Below the pieces are notes generated by a model. It did not search any database, was not told the origin of the DNA, and was given only the letters and a program-made list of their open reading frames with translations. Shown here one piece after another: positions 62,424 through 64,000 of a stretch of 64,000 bases of DNA; within the stretch, counting starts at the first letter, position 1, and every line of letters begins with the position of its first letter. A program made the translations under genes and the position numbers. The stretch covers positions 2,116,060-2,180,059 of the forward strand of contig KI301992.1 of the NCBI GenBank assembly GCA_000471045.1, written 5' to 3'. Origin of the DNA: an actinobacterium LLX17 (GTDB lineage: Bacteria > Actinomycetota > Actinomycetes > Propionibacteriales > Nocardioidaceae).

Positions 62424-64000
62424 CTAGTGCAGCAGGATCGGCGTCGCGTCACCGTCGACGTCGTCGAGCAGGTGGGACTCCTCCTTCTTGCGCGGCAGGA
62501 AGAGTGCCGGGACGATCGCCGCGAGCACGAGGGCCAGCGCCACCACGAAGGTCGAGGCGAAGGCGTCGGCCGCGAACGCCAGGCCGCGCTGGATCAGCTC
62601 GCCCGGCAGGCCCAGGGAGTCGATCAGCTCGGGCTTCATCTGCGACGCGATGGCGACCTCGGCCTCCGTGAGCGGCTCGCCCGACTCCGGGTCGACCGCA
62701 CCCTCGATGGCGCTCGAGGCCTGGATGCTGTTGGTCAGGATGACCGACAGCACGGCCGCACCGACCGACGCGCCCACCTGCTGCACGATGTTGAGTAGCG
62801 TCGAGCCGCGGGCGACCTCTTGGTGCGACAGCGTCTTCAGCGCCGACGTCATGATCGGCATCATCGTGCCACCCATACCGAGCCCCATGACGAACAGCGC
62901 GCCACCGAGGAGCCAGTACGACGTGTCGGCGCTGAGCATCGTGAACGGGACGAATCCAGCGGCGATGAGCAGCATGAAGAACGGGACCGTGCGGCCGACG
63001 GGAACCTTGTCGGCCATCGTGCCGGCGATCGGCATCATGATCATCGCGCCGATGCCCTGGGGCGCGATCAGCAGACCGGCCATCAGCGTGGTCTCACCGC
63101 GCACCTGCAGGAAGTAGCTGGGGAACAGCAGCCCCGACCCCATGAAGGCCACGATGAAGACGAACATCGCGATGACGGCAACCGTCAGGCGACGGTTCTT
63201 GAACAGCCGCAGATCGATCAGCGGGTGCGCCGGACGGAACGCGTGGAACACGAAGGCCGTGATGAGCAGCAGGCCGATCGTGGCCGAGACCCAGACGCGC
63301 GGACCGAGGTGCACGCCGTCGCCGCCCTCGGCGATCGACGAGACGCCGAACAGGAACGCGGCGAGACCGGGCGACAGCAGCAGCATGCCGACCAGGTCGA
63401 ACGACTCCGAGACGGTCTCGGTGTCCTTGGGCAGGACGATCCAGGAGTAGATGATCGCGGCGATGCCGATCGGCAGGTTGATCAGGAAGATCCAGTGCCA
63501 GCTGAACTGGTCGATCAACCAGCCGCCGAGGATGGGCCCGCTGATGGGGCCGAGCAGCATCGGGATGCCGAGCACGGCCATCAGGCGACCGATGCGCTCG
63601 GGGCCCGCGGCACGGGTCATGATCGTCATGCCGAGCGGCATCAGCATGCCGCCGCCGAGTCCCTGCAGGACGCGGAAGGCGATCAGCATCTCGATCGTGT
63701 CGGCGGCCGCGCACAGCACGGAACCGGCCGTGAACAGCACCAGGGCCGCGATGTAGAGGCGCTTGGTGCCGAAGCGGTCAGCCGCCCAGCCCGTGAGCGG
63801 GATGACCGTGGCCAGCGCCAGCGTGTAGCCGGTCATGGTCCAGGCCACCGTGGCGAGCGTCGTGTCGAAGACGCTGGCGAAGGTCGGCAGCGCGACGCTG
63901 ACGACCGTGATGTCGAGGATCGACATGATGGCGCCCAGCACCACCACGCCGGCCACCTTGAGGACGGCGCCGTCGAGCTTGTCGGGGACTGCCGGTGCAG
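62424..64000 (-). CDS. DHA2 family MFS transporter (5' end outside window)
   Basis: At least 525 residues; the frame stays open to the right edge (reading ...PDKLDGAVLKVAGVVVLG), so the start lies beyond 64000 and the internal GTG at 63956 is not the true start. Fourteen membrane segments, motif A GWAADRFGTKRL, and VLQGLGGGMLMPLGMTIM place it with EmrB/QacA drug:H+ antiporters. A 40-residue external-type insert (SSAIEGAVDPESGEPLTEAE) lies before the last helix. Substrate unknown. Confidence 0.92.
   Translation of the reverse strand, partial: APAVPDKLDGAVLKVAGVVVLGAIMSILDITVVSVALPTFASVFDTTLATVAWTMTGYTLALATVIPLTGWAADRFGTKRLYIAALVLFTAGSVLCAAADTIEMLIAFRVLQGLGGGMLMPLGMTIMTRAAGPERIGRLMAVLGIPMLLGPISGPILGGWLIDQFSWHWIFLINLPIGIAAIIYSWIVLPKDTETVSESFDLVGMLLLSPGLAAFLFGVSSIAEGGDGVHLGPRVWVSATIGLLLITAFVFHAFRPAHPLIDLRLFKNRRLTVAVIAMFVFIVAFMGSGLLFPSYFLQVRGETTLMAGLLIAPQGIGAMIMMPIAGTMADKVPVGRTVPFFMLLIAAGFVPFTMLSADTSYWLLGGALFVMGLGMGGTMMPIMTSALKTLSHQEVARGSTLLNIVQQVGASVGAAVLSVILTNSIQASSAIEGAVDPESGEPLTEAEVAIASQMKPELIDSLGLPGELIQRGLAFAADAFASTFVVALALVLAAIVPALFLPRKKEESHLLDDVDGDATPILLH

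Overview
The window is a high-GC actinobacterial chromosome segment dominated by the ribosomal protein and transcription loci. I place the organism in or near the Nocardioidaceae (Aeromicrobium/Nocardioides-like). The reasons are an S10-spc ribosomal cluster running into secY-adk-map-infA, a six-gene mce operon with its own ATPase, a mycothiol-dependent-type isomerase fold protein, frequent GTG starts, and many genes that look leaderless. The genus is inference; no rRNA gene is present to settle it.

Layout. 1-13.8 kb (all minus except one gene): infA (partial), an inserted plus-strand GYF-domain membrane protein, then map, adk, secY, a terminator, and the spc and S10 operons from rplO back to rpsJ. 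A 42-codon open reading frame containing a dispersed repeat is wedged between rplR and rpsE, coupled to both. 14.2-19.3 kb: a plus-strand lipoprotein, a long palindrome, then tuf, fusA, rpsG and rpsL (str operon). 19.6-26.1 kb: accessory genes (mycothiol-dependent isomerase-like protein, iron-dependent transhydrogenase, lipoprotein, Nudix hydrolase, acyltransferase, sortase-like protein and a secreted partner). 26.3-33.8 kb: rpoC and rpoB. 34.0-45.3 kb: a complete mce lipid-importer operon (ATPase, two YrbE permeases, MceA-F, two Mce-associated proteins), with mceF broken by a one-base frameshift. 45.6-50.4 kb: rplL, rplJ, a lipoprotein, rplA, rplK, nusG, secE, tRNA-Trp. 50.5-64 kb: GYF/TM2 protein, deaminase, two paralogous proline-rich DUF4190 proteins, DUF222-HNH protein, murB, rpmG, tRNA-Met, tRNA-Thr, pyrD, an unknown gene, gdhA, tRNA-Tyr, a YajQ protein, a methyltransferase, nitronate monooxygenase and a partial DHA2 transporter.

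The genes work as housekeeping units: ribosome assembly and translation factors, the SecY/SecE translocon, RNA polymerase with NusG, and precursor metabolism (adk, pyrD, gdhA, murB). The mce operon sits between rplJL and rpoBC, the same neighbourhood where mycobacteria keep the lone Mce ATPase mkl/mceG. I saw no CRISPR array, no insertion sequence, no prophage and no recognisable defence or biosynthetic cluster. The most unusual signals are the coupled small ORF in the spc operon, dispersed palindromic repeats, the mceF frameshift, the sortase-like pair, and a recurring TANNNT box placed 6-8 bases before start codons.
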